Source: a bacterium (GTDB lineage Bacteria > Bacillota > Bacilli > Lactobacillales > Streptococcaceae). From it: a stretch of DNA of 25,255 nt. The notes beneath the pieces are model-generated. The model was not told the origin of the DNA and did no database searches. It was given only the letters and a program-made list of their open reading frames with translations. The DNA lies in the NCBI GenBank assembly GCA_905221035.1, contig CAJNBP010000022.1:1-25255 (forward strand), in the 5' to 3' direction. Position 1 is the first letter of the stretch. Every line of letters starts with the position of its first letter. A program made the translations under genes and the position numbers. This document shows, piece by piece, positions 23,582 to 25,255 of this stretch.

Positions 23582-23672
23582 AGGTAATAAAAAAAGCACG
23601 TATGACCGTGCTAGTTTCTTGCCTGCTGAACTCATCATATAGTATAGTGGCTCCTTTGTGGGGCTTTTTTTG
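23582..23672 (+). ncRNA. Predicted ~90-nt small RNA at the right end
   Basis: From the predicted start: AGCACG-TATGAC-CGTGCT hairpin (23595-23612), a single-stranded stretch containing CTTGCCTGCTGA (23618-23629) and TCATCATATAG (23632-23642, also at 23477-23487), then a terminator GCTCC-TTTGT-GGGGC followed by seven T (23650-23671). No ORF. CTTGCCTGC is complementary to the start of the 28-bp repeat in the 16622 leader. Confidence 0.5.
23650..23671 (+). terminator. Rho-independent terminator (right end)
   Basis: GCTCC, loop TTTGT, GGGGC, then TTTTTTT. Confidence 0.75.
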
Positions 23673-23678
23673 TGAACA

Positions 23679-23692
23679 TTTTTAGGAACTTT
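23679..23692. repeat. End repeat TTTTTAGGAACTTT (right copy)
   Basis: Same 14-mer as 11456-11469, same orientation; probable integrase arm site. ATATCAAGG, the inverted partner of 11410-11418, lies at 23744-23752. Confidence 0.45.
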
Positions 23693-23794
23693 TAAAGAAT
23701 TTAAAGAAAATATAAGGAAATGTGATTTTAAAGAAAATCAGCAATATCAAGGCTTTTACATACTAATGAAATATAAAAATCAAGCGGTAGCGGA

Positions 23795-23810
23795 ATAACT
23801 CAAAATGTGA
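23795..23810. repeat. attR core
   Basis: ATAACTCAAAATGTGA, identical to attL. It ends directly before the rlmD -10 box. Confidence 0.88.
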
Positions 23811-23816
23811 TAAGAT
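23808..23816 (+). promoter_or_regulatory. rlmD extended -10, predicted leaderless transcript
   Basis: TGATAAGAT; the TG lies inside attR. Six nt separate the -10 box from the ATG at 23823. A GGGG 1 nt before the ATG is too close to act as a Shine-Dalgarno. Confidence 0.55.
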
Positions 23817-23822
23817 AGGGGT

Positions 23823-25178
23823 ATGAATCTGAAAGTGAAACAAAAAATACCATTAAAAATCAAGCGCATGGGAATTAATGGTGAGGGAATCGGCTTTTAT
23901 CAAAAAACCTTAGTCTTTGTGCCTGGTGCTCTCAAAGGTGAAGATATCTATTGTCAGATTACTTCTATTAAACGCAACTTTGTTGAAGCAAAATTACTAA
24001 AGGTTAATAAGAAGTCAAAATTCCGAGTTGTGCCAGCTTGTACTATCTATAATGAATGTGGTGGTTGCCAAATCATGCACCTGCATTATGATAAGCAGCT
24101 AGAGTTCAAGACGGACTTACTTCACCAAGCACTGAAAAAATTCGCCCCTGCAGGATATGAAAACTATGAAATCCGCCCGACGATTGGTATGCAGGAACCA
24201 AAATATTACCGAGCTAAGTTACAATTTCAGACTCGAAAATTTAAAAATCAGGTCAAGACAGGTCTGTATGCACAAAACTCTCATTATTTAGTAGAGTTGA
24301 AAGACTGCCTGGTACAAGACAAGGAAACCCAAGTGATTGCTAATCGTCTAGCAGAATTACTTACTTTTCACCAAATTCCAATCACGGATGAGAGAAAAGT
24401 TTTAGGTGTTAGGACTATTATGGTCCGACGAGCTAGGAAAACTGGACAGGTTCAGATTATTATTGTTACAAACCGTCAGCTTAACTTAACACAATTGGTA
24501 AAAGATTTAGTTAAGGATTTTTCAGAAATTGTGACAGTAGCTGTGAATACAAATACAGCTAAAACAAGTGAGATATATGGTGAAAAGACAGAGATTATCT
24601 GGGGAGAAGAGAGTATTCAAGAAGGTGTACTCGACTATGAATTCTCACTATCCCCTAGAGCTTTCTATCAGCTAAATCCTGAACAAACAGAAGTCCTCTA
24701 TAGCGAAGCGGTAAAAGCGCTGAATGTTGATAAAGAAGACCATTTGATTGACGCTTATTGTGGAGTTGGAACGATTGGATTTGCCTTCGCAAAGAAAGTA
24801 AAGACACTCAGAGGTATGGATATTATTCCAGAAGCCATTGAAGATGCTAAGCGAAATGCTAAAAGAATGGGATTTGATAATACTCATTATGAAGCTGGAA
24901 CAGCAGAAGAGATTATTCCTCGTTGGTACAAGGAAGGATACCGAGCAGATGCTTTGATTGTAGATCCACCGCGTACAGGTCTGGATGATAAGTTATTAGA
25001 CACTATTCTTACCTATGTACCAGAAAAAATGGTTTATATTTCTTGTAATGTTTCGACCTTGGCTCGTGATTTGGTGCGCTTAGTAAAAGTTTATGATCTT
25101 CATTATATCCAGTCAGTCGATATGTTCCCTCATACCGCTCGAACTGAGGCTGTTGTAAAATTAATTAAAAAAATTTAA
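23823..25178 (+). CDS. rlmD: 23S rRNA (uracil-5-)-methyltransferase RlmD/RumA family
   Basis: 451 aa. The N-terminal TRAM domain (residues 1 to about 62) is followed by the 4Fe-4S cysteines Cys73, Cys79 and Cys82 ([12 protein letters not shown]) and a fourth in the LKDCLVQD segment. The SAM-binding motif is [13 protein letters not shown]. Catalytic motifs are DPPRTGL and the nucleophile Cys in [13 protein letters not shown]. It makes 5-methyluridine in 23S rRNA; in Gram-positives single enzymes can modify U747, U1939 or both, so the exact site is not certain. It is complete despite the island inserted in its upstream region. Confidence 0.92.
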   Translation: MNLKVKQKIPLKIKRMGINGEGIGFYQKTLVFVPGALKGEDIYCQITSIKRNFVEAKLLKVNKKSKFRVVPACTIYNECGGCQIMHLHYDKQLEFKTDLLHQALKKFAPAGYENYEIRPTIGMQEPKYYRAKLQFQTRKFKNQVKTGLYAQNSHYLVELKDCLVQDKETQVIANRLAELLTFHQIPITDERKVLGVRTIMVRRARKTGQVQIIIVTNRQLNLTQLVKDLVKDFSEIVTVAVNTNTAKTSEIYGEKTEIIWGEESIQEGVLDYEFSLSPRAFYQLNPEQTEVLYSEAVKALNVDKEDHLIDAYCGVGTIGFAFAKKVKTLRGMDIIPEAIEDAKRNAKRMGFDNTHYEAGTAEEIIPRWYKEGYRADALIVDPPRTGLDDKLLDTILTYVPEKMVYISCNVSTLARDLVRLVKVYDLHYIQSVDMFPHTARTEAVVKLIKKI

Positions 25179-25187
25179 AAAAAGTTA

Positions 25188-25215
25188 TTGACAAAAAATA
25201 AAAAGGCTGTATAAT
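25188..25215 (+). promoter_or_regulatory. Strong promoter of a tRNA gene or cluster
   Basis: TTGACA (25188-25193), 16-nt spacer, TATAAT (25210-25215), both perfect consensus. A 7-bp hairpin AGAGTTG/CAACTCT (25220-25240) lies in the precursor leader. Confidence 0.8.
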
Positions 25216-25240
25216 AGTAAGAGTTGAAAATAACAACTCT

Positions 25241-25255
25241 GGTCCGTTGGTCAAG
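25241..25255 (+). tRNA. tRNA-Glu, first 15 nt only (window end)
   Basis: GGTCCGTTGGTCAAG matches the acceptor and D-arm start of Firmicute tRNA-Glu as I remember it. The anticodon is outside the window, so the amino-acid identity is from recall only. The strong promoter just upstream supports a stable-RNA gene. Confidence 0.7.

Larger units (their letters stand above)
11379..23810. mobile_element. PICI-like (phage-inducible chromosomal island) element
   Basis: Bounded by the 16-bp direct repeat ATAACTCAAAATGTGA and inserted between divergent recX and rlmD. Leftward int, PemK-like gene and repressor face a rightward cro-like, rha and replication block ending in a VapE/D5-type helicase with an iteron origin behind it. 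This is followed by accessory genes, a zinc-finger protein, a broken phage minor-head gene and an ArpU-like regulator. No relaxase or conjugation gene (so not an ICE) and no capsid, terminase, tail or lysis set (so not a complete prophage). Size and gene order fit SaPI/PICI elements. Confidence 0.85.

Noticed and set aside
11379..23810. Integrative conjugative element or complete prophage
   Set aside because: No relaxase, coupling protein or type IV secretion genes, and no terminase, portal, major capsid, tail or lysis genes; size and order fit a PICI.

Overview
The window looks like chromosome of a mitis-group Streptococcus (S. pneumoniae, S. mitis, S. pseudopneumoniae or close kin). The clues are a choline-binding surface protein, a BOX repeat, a competence-type ssbB with a cin-box promoter, a CIRCE-controlled groESL operon, an IS30-type transposase, and the recX/rlmD pair. 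Base composition and codon use are low-GC Firmicute throughout.

Layout. 1-243: 5' part of an IS30-family transposase on the minus strand, cut by the window edge. 344-2918: rpoE (RNA polymerase delta), then pyrG behind a leader that looks like a CTP-sensing attenuator. 2938-4108: a secreted choline-binding protein. 4133-6259: a four-gene unit (DUF4651 protein, thioredoxin-like, YtpR-like tRNA-binding protein, SDR dehydrogenase). 6243-6798: ssbB, whose promoter, RBS and first codons are present as a perfect 73-bp tandem duplication. 6824-8904: CIRCE-groES-groEL. 8928-9777: queH. 9780-9931: BOX element. Then, on the minus strand, a DUF402/NtdP-like phosphatase and recX.

11379-23810: a 12.4-kb integrated island bounded by a 16-bp direct repeat (ATAACTCAAAATGTGA). 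Its layout is that of a phage-inducible chromosomal island (PICI/SaPI-like). A leftward block holds a tyrosine integrase, a PemK/MazF-like protein and a cI/Stl-type repressor. A divergent operator region follows. A long rightward block holds a small Cro-like protein, Rha, several unknown small proteins, an excisionase-like HTH protein, a protein of unknown function, a VapE/D5-like replication helicase and an iteron origin directly behind it. The right part holds coiled-coil proteins, a CxxC/CxxC zinc-finger protein, a frameshifted phage minor-head protein and an ArpU-like regulator. I see no major capsid, tail, lysis or terminase gene, so the element would need a helper phage to spread. The repressor carries no visible LexA-type peptidase, which suits release by a helper protein rather than by the SOS response.

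The island is unusually rich in candidate RNA structure not explained by its genes. There is a ~90-nt minus-strand RNA next to int with its own strong promoter, two covarying twin hairpins and a terminator. A 27-bp hairpin before rha pairs through G-U wobbles only as plus-strand RNA. Two overlapping hairpins occlude a ribosome binding site at 16020. A three-hairpin region lies before 16818, and a ~90-nt plus-strand RNA lies near attR. These are the most promising undescribed items.

23795-25255: the right attachment site sits between the -10 boxes of recX and rlmD, both of which look leaderless. rlmD follows, then a strong promoter and the first 15 nt of what reads as tRNA-Glu at the window end.
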